A DNA stretch of 64,000 nucleotides from Caenorhabditis elegans. Lineage: Eukaryota > Nematoda > Chromadorea > Rhabditida > Rhabditidae. A program made the translations under genes and the position numbers. The stretch spans positions 11,904,001 to 11,968,000 of the forward strand of contig NC_003284.9 of assembly GCF_000002985.6 (NCBI RefSeq), given 5' to 3'. Positions 11,559 through 24,106 of the stretch are shown in pieces. Below the pieces are notes generated by a model that saw only the letters and a list, made by a program, of their open reading frames with translations, had not been told where the DNA came from and searched no databases. Position 1 is the first letter of the stretch. Each line of letters starts with the position of its first letter.

Positions 11559-13004
11559 CTCACCAGTAAAATTATCCGGTAAAGTCACAACATGTTCTCT
11601 TACAAATAAATGACTTAAAATAGCAATGGCCAGCTGAAAAAATTGTCTACAATTCAAAACTTGATGAAAATTAGCCAACATCATTGTTTTGGTATATATA
11701 CAATACTCACAAAATGCGTTTAACGAACCACAAAAAGAGCACTGTAGGAGTGCGCACACCATTTGCCAATGCAATTTCTGTTACCTTCTGCATCTCTCGT
11801 ATCTCTACAGTGCCTTGCCAATAGCGATGACGATGGTGACTTTTTCTACATTATCTTTCTGTCTAATGAAACCACGTCAAGTTCCGTTCGCAATTTTTTT
11901 GTGAAAAAGTAGTTTGCATCGCCAATGAACTTCGTGATGGCCTGTCAAAATTTTCCCACTATGATAAGAGAAGAAAGTAGACAGTGAGACACTCCAATCA
12001 AGATGTTGATAAAATAATTGGACAAGAAATTGGTGTAAGGTGAGAAAAAATATCAAATCAAAAATAATTCACTTTTTTGCACAAAGCGTTTTTGGTGATC
12101 TTTGTTGTCTTGAATAAGCTAAAGAGGATTATTAAAAACCATGGCTCTGAGTCGCTGCAGTTTTTTTTTGTTTTGAAAACATCCTAATTTACCGTTATTT
12201 TTTCTATGAAAGCTCAAAAGTTTTTGCCTGATCCACTCATTTGGGTATTCTGCAATGATTATGCCCAAGTGTTAATGTTCTGTGTATCAAACTAACTGTA
12301 GTTTACATCACTGCAGCCGATGCCCTCCCTTTGAAGAAATATTTTTTGTTCGTGTAGAAGTTTTACACAATTTTTAAAAATATAATTGTGTAGTCTCAAT
12401 CTGGCAAATAACTGGGCATCAAAGCGAGCAGTAATGTTTCTTCACGGATTACTTATTTCAAAATCAATAATTCCGGGGTAAAACTTCTCACTCCTCGGCT
12501 CACAAAGTAGCTGAGCGGAGAGCTCACATGCCAAAAACAGCATAAATCCTATTTTTCATTAAAACCTCTCCGTCACTGCTCCTCCGCTCAATAATTCCCT
12601 GCTCGTGAGACTTCGTCCGGCAGCTGCTCTTTTTCTTTGCCTTCGTTTCGGTTGTGCACCTCCTTTTAGTAGACGTTAGATGAAAAAGCTCATTGACTTA
12701 GAGTCAAAACAAGTGTATTGCGTTAGAGAACTGCAATATTCGAATTAAATGTTTTTTTTCTTGATAAATGTGAACAAATATTTTTGATTTCTAACAAAAA
12801 AATACGATGAAACTAGTTTTAAATTTAAAAAAATCCTGAAACACCGTGGCCGTTTTTTCCGTTTCATTGTTACGATTTTGTTTGCACACACAGCGAACAG
12901 TTTATTCCGAATCTATTAAATTGTTTATTTCTTTTGGAATAACCAACGAGACAACAGTCAAACGTTTGATACAGTCAGTGCACCACTTGTCTATAAGCAG
13001 TGCA
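11559..13004. other. Intergenic, 3' UTR then promoter region
   Basis: The 3' UTR of the membrane-protein gene comes first, with AATAAA near 11605. The rest precedes the 11-exon gene. GC- and CT-rich sequence at 12480-12670 (repeats of CTCCTC/CTCCGC type) looks like promoter or 5' leader DNA. A short open frame at 11689-11904 has no splice or codon support. Confidence 0.45.
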
Positions 13005-16000
13005 ATGAACGGGAGTTGCGGATGTGTGGTGAGTATTTAATTTTGATTAGTTAGTATTAAACTAAAAAGAACCAGTCCCAGCTTGATAAAAAATTATAGT
13101 CTTATACTAATGAACTGTGACATAAATAATAGTTTTTGCTAATATTAAAATGTATACATCTTTAATCCGAATCAGAATTGGATTTCAACAGTCACTGTTC
13201 CTATTTTATAGTTATAGCAGAAATACAAGGTTTCATAGACGTGACCTTATTGATTTTCAGCTTGGCGGTCAAACAACAACAGAGCGACGTGGCTTTCTTA
13301 TTGAAGATATTCTCGATCTGACAACTGGAACAAATCGCTGTTCACATTACCAAAAGCAATCGAAACTGCAAAAATCTGATCATCAATATCCGCCTGGTGA
13401 CGAAATTGATGATTTAACAGTAAGTTTCTGTTGCTGGATCTTCTTTGATTTGTTAGTCGCCAAACATCAATTTTAGGCTAAATTTGAAAGTTGCGCAAGA
13501 ACACGAATCTTCAAAAAGACCAATTTTCCAATAAACGCTTCTTACAAACACCAGAATAACGAATCTCCGTCAGATGAGGATGACGTCGACGTTGAATTGA
13601 GCAATGATGTGAGCAATGAAAATCCTATTGTTTATTGTAAGTTTTTGATATTTTAAGTTTTTAAAATCTATTTTTGTAGATTCAAAATTTAGTAGAAAAA
13701 AAGCTAATTCTAGCTGAAACTTACAATTTTGCCAACCTTCCTGTGATGCAGCTGTCTGAGATAAGCTTTTACTGAATTATCATTTATTATTGTTTTTTTT
13801 ATTGCTAATCTCACGATATTTCGCTGAATGAGAACATTTGGTAAGTCGATAGGTAACCAAAACATATTATTATTGAATACCTATTGGCTTCAAAGTTCCG
13901 TAATTGATGAGTTTATGTTAGCAATTAAAATAAACAATAAAGGATTATACAATAATTTACATTAATTTTCGGTCACTGCAGCACGGAAAAGTTGACACAT
14001 TTTTTTAAATTTTGAACCACGATAAAATATTTTAATAATCTTTCTCTTCCTTAGACTCGTTTTAGTTTTGTTACAAATTTCGTTCAGTGAGTTTATGCAT
14101 GCAGAATACCTAGAACCGTTAGGCCTAGCAATTTCAATAAGGTATCTAATTCGGATAAATGCAGAATTAGCCCAGACTTTTGGAAAACAACAGGTTTTGA
14201 CAGTTTTATATATCCCTAATCAAATTTTTAAACAACGACCGCAACACCATTGTGAAAATTGTCGAAGAACTTCGAAATAACAAGAAGAGAATTGCAACCC
14301 AAAGCTCGTCTAAACAACGTACGTTTCCAGATAGAATAATATAGTCAAATAGGTTAAACAAATTTACAGATCAAAAGGTTGCATCAAGTACAACTAATCC
14401 CGTTTATAATAACAGTTCTGAAGAAAAAACACATTCGGCGGAGAATCAAGATAGTGAGTCTTGCAAAAATGTAATAAAAAAATTTGTGTACATTTTCTTT
14501 TAAAAAAAAAACGTTTAAAAATTATCCACTATCAGAAGTTTCGCTAACAAAATTAAAGTTGCTAAAAGGTTTGATCTCGGTCGCATACATAGAAACAACC
14601 ACGTTTTCAGATATAGAATATGGCGTGAAAACGGAACCACCCGAGAATCAGCCCATGCCAACTGAATCAAACAGTAAGTTGACTGAATATTTGATTTATA
14701 TTTAGAAAAATAAATTTCAATAAACAAGCATTTTTAGATCAAACTCAAAGTGATGATGGTGAAACAACTGGTGAACAAAAAGACGTCAAAATAGAATCGT
14801 TATCAGAATCATGTGGAAATGTGCTGTCATCAAACTACGATGAAATTAATGGTGAGATTTCTTCAATTTTCATACATATGCACACTTATATAGTCTACAA
14901 AATACTATCATGCGCCGGGATTCAGTCTGAAAAAAAACAGTTAGCAAAAACAATTTTAAGAAAAATGTCAAAGGAATCGATTATTAATATTAGATTAACA
15001 ATATTTAAAATTATTTTTGCAAAATTCAGCGAGAGTTCGAAAGAAACTTGAAATTTAATTCTAACCGCTGACTAAATCTTCTCTCATTTTTTCATTAGCA
15101 CAAGGAAATACTATATACGGGGTTTTAGCATTATTAATATTCGCAAAATTATCAAAACATAAATTAGAACTTTCGCAAAATGGTCAAAAAACTACCCATT
15201 TCCAGAAGTTCCACGTTTCTCCGATAATCCAGTTTTTGGACATCTGAATCTTCCGGAAGTGACGATCTATGACGCTGGTTAGCAATAGTCTAAAAATTAA
15301 TATGTTTTAAGATTTTAAGTTTTTCATTCGTTGTCGAATGTTCAAACCACCGAGAGCTACACACTTCCAAGAGAACTTAGAACATGGCCAGGAGGAAGAA
15401 TTGGATATGGTCTGTGAAGACACCCAATTCTCTTAATTGTACATTCAATTTTCAGCTCTCTCAAAAAATGCTGAAAAGGTTTTGGAACTAGGTTTTCAGG
15501 AGTTCGTGCTTCCTAGCTGGATCTTTGACAGCAACCATTCCGACGGTGATACCGACGATGACAAAGTTAGGAAAACAGGGAAAAAGTCAGGAAGATCAAA
15601 ACAAAAAGCACCAATGGCGCCGCCAATCAAAAAGAAAAAGAAGAACTGTATGTTTTACTCTAACTTCAAATACATTGCCAAGCATTCAATAAACAGAATG
15701 CATAAGTTATTGCTTTTCTGACGAGTGTTTTTGCGGTTAAAATATATTTCAATATCAAAACTCGCATGAACGTTAAAACAAATTAAAATTGAATCCAACC
15801 CCGTAAACTTCAGAACACTTTTTTTGTTTAATTTTGAAATCTAACATGACGCTGTTACTTTTCTTGGAATCTCCGTTATGTAGATAAATCAAGTTTTGCG
15901 TATGTCAGACATACACATGATCAAGAAGAATAATCTTGCACTTTACTTTTTCATGAGACTGAATAATAAATTATAGCTGACGAAACAAAATTTGAAATCC

Positions 16001-16158
16001 AATTTCAATTATTTGAGCATACAAATACAAATATTAGGCTTCTTGAAATTTGAAGAATTCTATTTTCAGCCAAAAGTGCACGTGATTTGCATAATGGCAT
16101 TACAAAATATTTTGAAGAGAAGTTTATCGATAGAAAGCTACTACCTAGCAAAAATTGA
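13005..16158 (+). CDS. Unknown nuclear-type protein with an eh1-like motif, 11 exons, 377 aa
   Basis: Model exons: 13005-13028, 13261-13419, 13477-13608, 14204-14318, 14370-14453, 14611-14673, 14738-14851, 15206-15277, 15320-15409, 15456-15647 and 16070-16158. The total is 1134 nt and phases agree, with phase 1 from exon 4 on. The exon 3/4 junction is the weakest. I used donor GAT/GTGAGC at 13608, because the stronger-looking donor at 13636 is out of phase with exon 4. Residues 20-26 (FLIEDIL) match the eh1 pattern F-x-I-x-x-I-L, which binds Groucho-type corepressors. GVKTEPP fits a SUMO site. A long acidic Ser-rich middle and a lysine-run nuclear signal (PPIKKKKKN, about 343-351) follow. No homeodomain or zinc finger was found. 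A transcription or chromatin role is inference. Confidence 0.7.
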
Positions 16159-17251
16159 AATATTTTGCCAATCATCGTGAAAATTATCAACTATCAACTA
16201 ATTGCAATACATGTCGATTTAATGAATTTTTTATTCTTAATTAAAAGTTTATATCAAGCACACAACAACCCCTTAAATTATAGTTTTTGCTAGTTCACCG
16301 AATTTTTGACTATTCATCAAACCCCCTTTTTTTTCTAACTTGGAGTTTTTCCTCCATTTGAGCCATTTCTACTGCTTAAAATTAGAAAATATTTTTGATT
16401 CAACCCTATTGTAAAAAGTGTATCAATTTTATATTGGTTTCAGAAATGTATACGAATGCACCTTCATCAATGCGCAACATTCTTCCAATTCATCTTCAAC
16501 GCATCCATCATTGCAGCAACGTAATTTCTCTACCCGGGCTTTTTCATTATTCGTATCATTTTAAGAATATTTTTTCATATCCGAAATATATTTCCATCAT
16601 TATATCATTCAGTATGTTCTTTCAATTGGTGTTTTTGACAAAAAATATAATAAATCTGGAATTGTACCTGTTGCAACGAGATAAAAACCAACCGAAGAAA
16701 GAATGAGCGCGCAGAGTAGATATTCTCATTCCATGCCACTTCATTCTCTTTTATTTTATCCGCCCTTTCCACGGCTCACAACGCCATTTTTTCTTGTACT
16801 CTTTGTTTCTCTTCCTTTCCTATTCAAATCCCCTGTTTTTGGTCAGAAGTGACACTTTCTCATAGATGCAATGCACGCGTGTTTCTTAATGCTAATTGTC
16901 TTCAATTCATCAAAAGATGAGAGGAGCCACAGGACGTCACAAGCGAATCGTCATGTCGCACGCTAATAATTAAAATTTAATTCAAGTTTTAGATTATTAA
17001 TTCATTTTTCATTCTTCTTAGTTTATTAGTTTTCTTTTACTTTTAAGTTCATGCTTTATTCTCGTGAAAAGCTAAGAAAAAAAACAATGATAAATTCTCA
17101 ATTCTCTCTTTCTTCTAAAAATAATCAGATTTCAAAGAATTTTTTTTGTTCCAGTTTCGATAACTTTTTGTTTGATTCCGTATGTTAAATGCATGTCTTC
17201 ACTTACTGTCAAATTACGGAAGTAGATTAAACTTTCAGATATCAAATAAAT
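16159..17251. other. Intergenic; one possible extra exon
   Basis: A TTTCAG near 16440 opens a stretch that is open in two frames to about 16563 and 16706. One frame begins at ATG 16446. I could not splice it in phase to either neighbour, so it may be an alternative exon or chance. The pyrimidine-rich segment 16690-16860 looks like promoter sequence for the next gene. Confidence 0.4.
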
Positions 17252-19117
17252 ATGGGTGGAGCCGAAGGAGTATTAACTACATTATCTGATTGCACTACGG
17301 TCGGGCAATATGATTGGCACCAGATACCGATTTCTTTCGGTGATGGCTCGGAGACTGTAAAATACGGATTTTGGCTTCAAACCGAGCGCGGGTTCATTCC
17401 TAATAGTTTCAGTTTTCCTGTAAGTGCATATTTAGTGAAACAGATACAACACACGTTTGGGTTTGAAATTTGGATTTCGATAAACACCCAAAAACTCGAA
17501 ATTTCTCCGAAAAAATATGTCTACTACAAACATTTGAGTGTGATGTACTAAATCAAAATGATAACAAAATCCTCAGTTTCAAATAAAAAACCATACGCAG
17601 CAAACAAAACTATCAATTTTAATCCGGAACTTATTTGGAGACCTAATACATGGAAGAACTTCTAATATGTATTCATCACTTGAAACTTGTAATTGTGATT
17701 ATAAAGTGTATTAGAACTACATTATTAAGAACAAAGTGGAAATATCACATGATAGAAATGTCAAGCTGAAACAATTGTGCTTAAGTCCATTTTATACTCG
17801 GTGATTGCAATTTTTATAGTTTAATATATTATTATTCGAACAAATAAATTAAAGCTTTACATCATTTGTGAAAATTCTTAGATTTTCTTCTTTTTCCAAA
17901 TTGTAAGATAGAAAATGAAAAATGAAACCGTAATTTTCCTTTTAATCTTTCATTCTAGTGTTATATTTTAACGTTTTATATCTTGGTTATGCTTGGTTTT
18001 AACACTAGTTCAAAAACTACGTTAGTTAAGAATTGAAGTATTGTCTGATTTGTATTTAAGCATTGATTATATTCAATTATCGAAATGTCTTCCAGCTTCG
18101 TGATTCAGCTTGGAGTGCACTTTCTGCAAAAGCTCTAGAAGAAGACTGGAGTCATCTTTGTGAAATTCCAATAGCAGGGTCTGAAGAGTATGGATTCAAG
18201 GAACTGGTCAGAATTTATCCTGAAAAGTTCGATTGGAGCATGATTGGGACATTCTTAACCGAATATTGTAGAGCGTCCATTTGGAGTTTGTATTGCAATC
18301 CAAAAACAGGCGCTGAGTTTTCAACTGGACCAGTTTTCAAGGATGTGCACATTGAGGTTACCATGTTTGACAATCTTCTCCCGTTAAACAAGCATCATGC
18401 TTCCTCGAAGGAAAACTATGAAAAGAACCCATCGTTATATCAATATGACCTGCTGTCCACAGGACTAGACAAAAAGAACCTTCGCAAACCATGTGACAGC
18501 TTTGAAGATCCCACCAATAAATATGCTCAAATATTTCCATCCTTGAGTCTTACCGAGCAAACTAATAACTCAAGCAAGCAGCGGTAAGTCTTACGGAAAA
18601 TTTTTAGAAGCAGTTCAAAAAAATAGTTGGAACAGGTCTAATGGATCCAACAAAACATGTGAGAGCTATCGAAGTTTATTCCAGCGTAGAATTGATGGAT
18701 GCAAACCCAGAAGGTGACAACTTTAATTTTTATTCAAATTTCTTAGTATAATTGTTTATAATTGCAGTTTTATTAACAACTATTCAAAAATGAATAATAT
18801 CTGGAATTCATCAATTGATATTAATTCAACGAAAACGCTTCCTAACACGAAACCGTAAGACACTATCTTAAACGTTTTGAATATATTAACATTTAGATCT
18901 CAATATGGTCAAGCCAGTCGTCGCAAGACCATTGTCCCGATGAAAGTTATTCTAGTGGATAGTCGGAAAGAACACTCGGGCTGCAATATCCAATTTGGTG
19001 GTTTTCCTACTTCAAGTTCTACTGCATGGCGTGGAAGGTATGAAGATTAGACGTAGATTTTATTTAAGATTTAATATGCTCAGGTACAACGAATTACGGA
19101 GAACCACAGCGCCGTAA
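17252..19117 (+). CDS. Uncharacterised 331-aa protein, six exons
   Basis: Exons: 17252-17419, 18096-18583, 18636-18713, 18768-18854, 18897-19037 and 19084-19117. The total is 996 nt; phases are 0, then 2 throughout. The ATG lies just after TTTCAG (17241), suiting trans-splicing. The 676-base first intron is followed by four introns of 42-54 bases. The first 220 residues are rich in Trp and aromatics (YDWHQIP, KFDWSMIG, RASIWSLY) and look like a folded domain. The C-terminal third is Ser/Asn-rich and basic and includes SRRKTIVPMK. No signal peptide or membrane span is seen. I recognise no family. The spliced frame is continuous and convincing, so only the function is open. Confidence 0.8.
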
Positions 19118-20460
19118 CTTCCATTTAATTCCCATCAATGTATTCTGTTAATAAATAACAACTTTTACCGAAAAAATTATATATTTTCTTTTTGCGAAGA
19201 TTTTGTCGGCGAGCATAGAAAATGATACCTAGACTGCATTAAACTAAACGAATGTCTAGACAATAAACTGGTTTAATGAAAATGCGGACGTTAAAACAAA
19301 ACGAAAACATTTTTCAAAACCTAGTTTATGTTTGACTTGTGTATTATATGCCCTCTTCTCAAAAAGTTGTATTAGTTATAAAACATTTAATCGTGTAGAA
19401 TACTTCTGTATTTTTCAGGTTTTCGAAGGGAGAGTAAGTATTGTCTTAGTATTGCGCCCCTATTAAAATTGCACACAAAAAGATCGATCGAAAAAATAGA
19501 CTTGCGCTCAATATTATACTTGCAGTCCCTATTACATTTGCGCTGTCTATTAGATTTTTATCCAATTTTCAATTTTTTTTTTCGAAGTCTATTTTCCTAA
19601 ATTAATATTCTTGACGACGGGGATTTAGAATAATTGAACAACTGAAAATAGATATAAACTTAATTTCAGCATGCCAAAAAATTTTGAAAAAGGCTCTGGT
19701 TCAAATTATGTTTTCTTCGACGCGTCTATTGGACATAATCAAAAACGATCGTATTGATCGTTTTCGTTTCATCGTTTTCATAGCGTGGTTCCTTCTTCTA
19801 AAATCTAGCTTTCAAATCCTCTCGGTTGTTTAGTTGTTATTCCAAAACAAAATTATTGCGGTAAAAAACATGTTTCGAATTTCCCTCTCAAAATGATGGC
19901 CTAGTTTTTCAACTTTTGCGGCCGCTGGCCGTCTTCCCTAGTAACACTCTCCCTCCTTTCTCGTGGGAAAAAGCGTACACAGAATAAGTTTTAGGCCACA
20001 AATTTCTCGATTTTCTTAATATTTTCACGTCTATTTTATTACCTTGATTCATACGTTTCTTCTCTGAGTATTGATTTATAATGGTTTTACTAACACATAT
20101 TTCACATCATTTTATATTAATTAGTTTTACGTATTTGAACAGATTTAACCTTGGAGATTACTGTAGATTTTGTAGGACAGGAAAAAATGCCAAATTAGGT
20201 GTTCTTGATTTTCTTTTTTTCACTTCACCCGCGTCTTTCTTCGTTTTGTTCTCTATTCGTCTCCCTGTTCGTGTTTCTTTTCTCTGTCCTTTCAACCGAC
20301 ACTTGAAGGGTTCTTGTTACGTTACACACTGACGGTAGGTCTTGCCCTTGTCCTTTTCTCCATCGATGTCCTACAGCCTTTCGCGTGTGTTCATAACGTT
20401 TTGTAGAAGGGATAGCAATTAACCTTTTCCTTTTTGCAGGTAGCTGAAACTACTCCAGAT
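19118..20460. other. Intergenic with a repeat remnant and promoter-like DNA
   Basis: It contains a repeat remnant (19435-19560, listed), a perfect small hairpin AAAACGATC/GATCGTTTT around 19745-19765, and GC-rich sequence with GCGGCCGCTGGCCG near 19919. A splice acceptor TTTTTGCAG just upstream of 20461 suits trans-splicing or a 5' UTR intron. The open frame 20081-20332 is probably leader or intron sequence. Confidence 0.45.
19435..19560. repeat. Remnant of a dispersed TATTAnnnTTGCGC-type repeat
   Basis: Variants of CCCTATTAAAATTGC, CCCTATTACATTTGCGC and CTTGCGCTC recur within about 125 bases. They resemble the CTATTAGTCTTGCACCCCT core of the elements at 32963 and 56505. This points to a decayed copy of the same short-repeat family. 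The similarity is by eye and partial. Confidence 0.35.
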
Positions 20461-22980
20461 ATGAATCAAAACCGAGTGATTAATGACCCCGTTTTACGAC
20501 AATATCAATTGGAAAAGTGCAGAGGTAAGAAATGGGGTTGATGATGTATTGTAACAAGTTATTAAAAAGAGCGCTCTCATTTTTTATCGAACATCTTTCA
20601 GAAGAGTTAAGACTATATGAAGGGTACTGTCGAGCACGTCAACAATTTGGTTATCCTGTAGAGCTTCCTCAGTTTAATGACTACGGTTCGTTATAAAAAA
20701 AATTCGAGATTGAGCAATTATAGACTTAGTTGAAATTAAAATTTGAATTTTTTTTTTTAAATTTTTGTAATTCCTGTATTTATGTAGTTTTGAATATATA
20801 TATATCTCAAATACATATACAGTAAATACATATACATATACAGCATATACAGTATACAGTGTTACACCTGCGGCATGTTTTCAAAATTGCTTCATTCCTT
20901 GAAAACTTCATTAATAATAATAATTTGGTGACAATTTTGATTTTATTACAAATTTTTCAGGTCAAGTAATCAACTTGCCGCCAAACTTTCGAAGAGTACC
21001 TTTTTCTTCTCAACCTCAACATGTTTCAAATGCACAAAGTTTTCATCAATCACCAAGTAATAAAGCATACTTTTCAATCAGAATAATCGAAACTATCAAT
21101 CATTCAGATAGCAACGATTCGTTTTCTCTGTGCTACACCTTATCAGATGATCGGAACTCGCCAGCTCGACAAGTTTTCGAACAGTTTCGAAACCATCCAA
21201 TGATCCCGAAAAATATGGCACCTAAACGAGTAGTTTTTGTGTACGAAAAACCAGATGGAGGGGAGCATTCGCATACATTTTTTCCGCACGCTCATCATAA
21301 TATCGGAAATCAACAAGGAACCCAAACACGTTCGGTCGATGCATCGGTCGGTGATCACAGCGTCGTTCGGTACAACATGGAAACTCAAACCGAATGGGAA
21401 GATATCAAACAAGGGGCAACTGATAACCATGAAATTCTGCATAATACGATTAAACAGTCTGACACAAAGGCGCCGACGACAACACCAAATTGTGAGTGAG
21501 AAAAGGAGTTAAAAGTGCGAAAAGCATGCAGATAAGCAGCCGTGAACTAAATACACTTTGCATATTGTGATCAATAAAAGTGTTGCAGTGTTAAGTGAAC
21601 CCGAGACACCAGAGTTCAACTTGGCAATTTTAAAAGTTGCTAAATGGCTGCAAATGTCAAAAGATATCGGAGACGTTTTCACTGGAAATGGACAAGCCCA
21701 GCGATCAACTGGATTGAATTACAAACACAGGTTGGAACTCATACTTTCAGATAACATTTTCAAAATAGTATGTGAAGAACAGTATTACATGTTTTATTGT
21801 TTAACGTCTAGTGGCACAGTTGAAGGAAACTTTTAAATTTTTTACTGAGAAAAAATTAGAAATTTAGGATGAGAATGTACCTCCCGCTTTATAAATATAC
21901 AGAAAGGTTATCTTGGGTTTTTTGTTTCAAAAATCCAGAGTAGCTCCAGTTTTTAAACATTTTAATATCTCATAAAAGTTGGCTAATCTTTTCAATTTTC
22001 GAACATCAGTTCATTTGGATGATAATTTATTTTGATGATATCCGCTATAATTTGATATTTTGTGTTACTTCTTGTATTTCGAAAACTTCCATTTTCAAAA
22101 TAAAAGTAGAAACATTTCAAAAAATATTTTTTCAAAACAGGACAAGTTTTCAGAACTATTCCAACCCAAGCCTGTTATCAAGGTCCTCGCCCAATTCCGG
22201 CTTACAAAATCCCATGCCATGGCTCCCAATCTAGCTGCAATCTCCAAAAACTTGGCGTTCCATTGACAATCGGTAATAAATGCCTACTCATGACAACTGG
22301 CGCCCTCTCACGGTCATCCATTTTTCAGCGAGAAGACACTCCACGGTAGACATGAAAGTGGAGACAAAAACCAGAAGCAATGGAGGCGGCGATGACAACG
22401 AGACGACGGCGAGCAATACTGGAGGAGACTCAGAGAAGCCGGTTGAAACGAACAATGAGGCTAGCCAATTGTCAGTTGCCGAGAACTGCTCACCGAGCAT
22501 TGAAGTCCAAGGAGACATCAAGTCAGCGGTCTCACATGCTGATGTCGATGAGAGCCAAACGAGTATGTGCACTTTAAGAAGAGTAGAGTTCAGAAGTGGG
22601 AGGAAGAGTGTATGAGACAAAGAAATGTGATGAATTTGTCAACGGGATGTGAAAGTGTCTAGATAAAGAGAAATGACGATAGTTTTAAAGTTTTTTTATA
22701 TAATTACGGAACAATATTATTTGATGGAAAATTTATAATTTCAAATACCTGTGTACATAGTGGACTATGTGTATTGGGACTACTTTTAATTCTAAAATTT
22801 TTGAAACCAAATTGGAAAGAACACCTTGATTGTTTCACAATGATATTTAACAAGAAGCAAAAGTGTGCCATCACCTATTTTGAACATTCCTTCACACATG
22901 ATAGTTGAATTTCAGAAAGTGAATCTGAGAACAATCAAGAGTCATCATCAACGGATCGGATCAGCAAACTCTCGGAGTAA
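20461..22980 (+). CDS. Uncharacterised 412-aa protein with two TQT (LC8-type) motifs
   Basis: Exons: 20461-20524, 20602-20685, 20961-21491, 21589-21730, 22154-22272, 22329-22562 and 22916-22980. The total is 1239 nt and all phases agree. The exon 5 acceptor is the TTTTCAG ending at 22153; an AACAG 13 bases earlier gives an early stop. The N-terminal 60 residues are charged and likely helical. Residues about 80-155 (YFSIRIIET to VVFVYEKPD) alternate in a beta-like way and may form a domain. TQT occurs at 170-172 and 191-193, in the context used by dynein light chain LC8 clients. A short conserved-looking patch (NLAILKVAKWLQM, about 240) follows. The last 130 residues are Ser/Glu-rich and probably disordered. 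No family is recognised. A scaffold or adaptor role is inference from the TQT pair. Confidence 0.75.
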
Positions 22981-24106
22981 AAATTCTGTTCACAAACAAA
23001 AAATCCATGTAAAAATTTATAATCTGTTTCCAAAAGCCAACATCTGTGTTTCAATGGTTCAAATCAAAATTGTTTTATTATTTTTCATCTTTCGTTTCCA
23101 AAAACAATGAAATAACAAAAAAATAGTCAGAGATTTACACGGTATTACCACTTTCATGATATTTCTATTTTTCATGTAGCTTTTTCTTCACTTTCTGAAT
23201 GTTCTTTCGAGCTTAAAATTAAACCATTGCTTTCAAGTAGTGAGAATTATGACCAGGGTCTTCTGATTTCCCGTCATCGTGTGGTGTTTCAATACTTTCT
23301 TCCCTTTCTCTTGTCAGTGTTTTCCCATTTCCGAGCTTAATTTTCTCAATATATTTAAATAAATTTTTATTGTTGCCAGTTTTCAAACCAACTTCAAAAT
23401 AATTATGATATCCAGTATTTCGCTACTTGCGTTGTAGCCGTACCCCAAAGTTTGTTTACTTTTTTAATTTGTTAGACATGAATAATTCTTCTGAAACTAT
23501 TTTCGTTTAGATTTAGAAATTATCATTCTGCAGCTTTAAAAAAGTTTGTTTTCATTTTTCAAATTAAATAACATTTTGAGACAACTAACATACAAGTATT
23601 AATTTTTCTAGTCTAGAAAATGGCATTACCCATTGGATTTTTTTTTGAATTTGCATAATAACCATCCTTTTCTTCTTAAAGATCATGTAAAAACTTAAAT
23701 ACTTCACCCATATTTGTTTTCTTGCTAGAAAATCTCAGTTTTCTTCAAACGCTATCAACCTTGAACACTCGAACGTACACAGAAACGAAAAGGTTGAAAA
23801 GTGATAGTACATCGCAGAAAATCGACATGTTTAATTAGAGATCACACACTTCCCATAAAGAATACTGATAAAAATTGTCTGTTCTAAACCCTGAAATACA
23901 CTTGATGAGACTTATTTGACGTGTATGTCATTAAATCTTTTTTGTTGCAAAAAAATGCAAAAATATTAATTATTTTCACTTTGAAAATTGTGTTCTCATT
24001 TCTTTGATCAGACAAACGTTAATCCTTTTTTTCCTATTATTCGGTCAATATTTTTCAATTTTACTGGTTTAATGTTACGACACTGATTCTATTTTCATAT
24101 ATTGAA
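22981..24106. other. Intergenic, AT-rich
   Basis: 3' flank of the 412-aa gene, then the promoter region of the next plus-strand gene. No open frame with splice support and no recognisable RNA gene or repeat was seen. Confidence 0.5.

Noticed and set aside
14068-14280. Possible homeodomain-like frame in the eh1-motif gene
   Set aside because: The apparent similarity fails at the third helix (no WFQNRR-type motif). The true coding frame there is a different one that starts at 14204.
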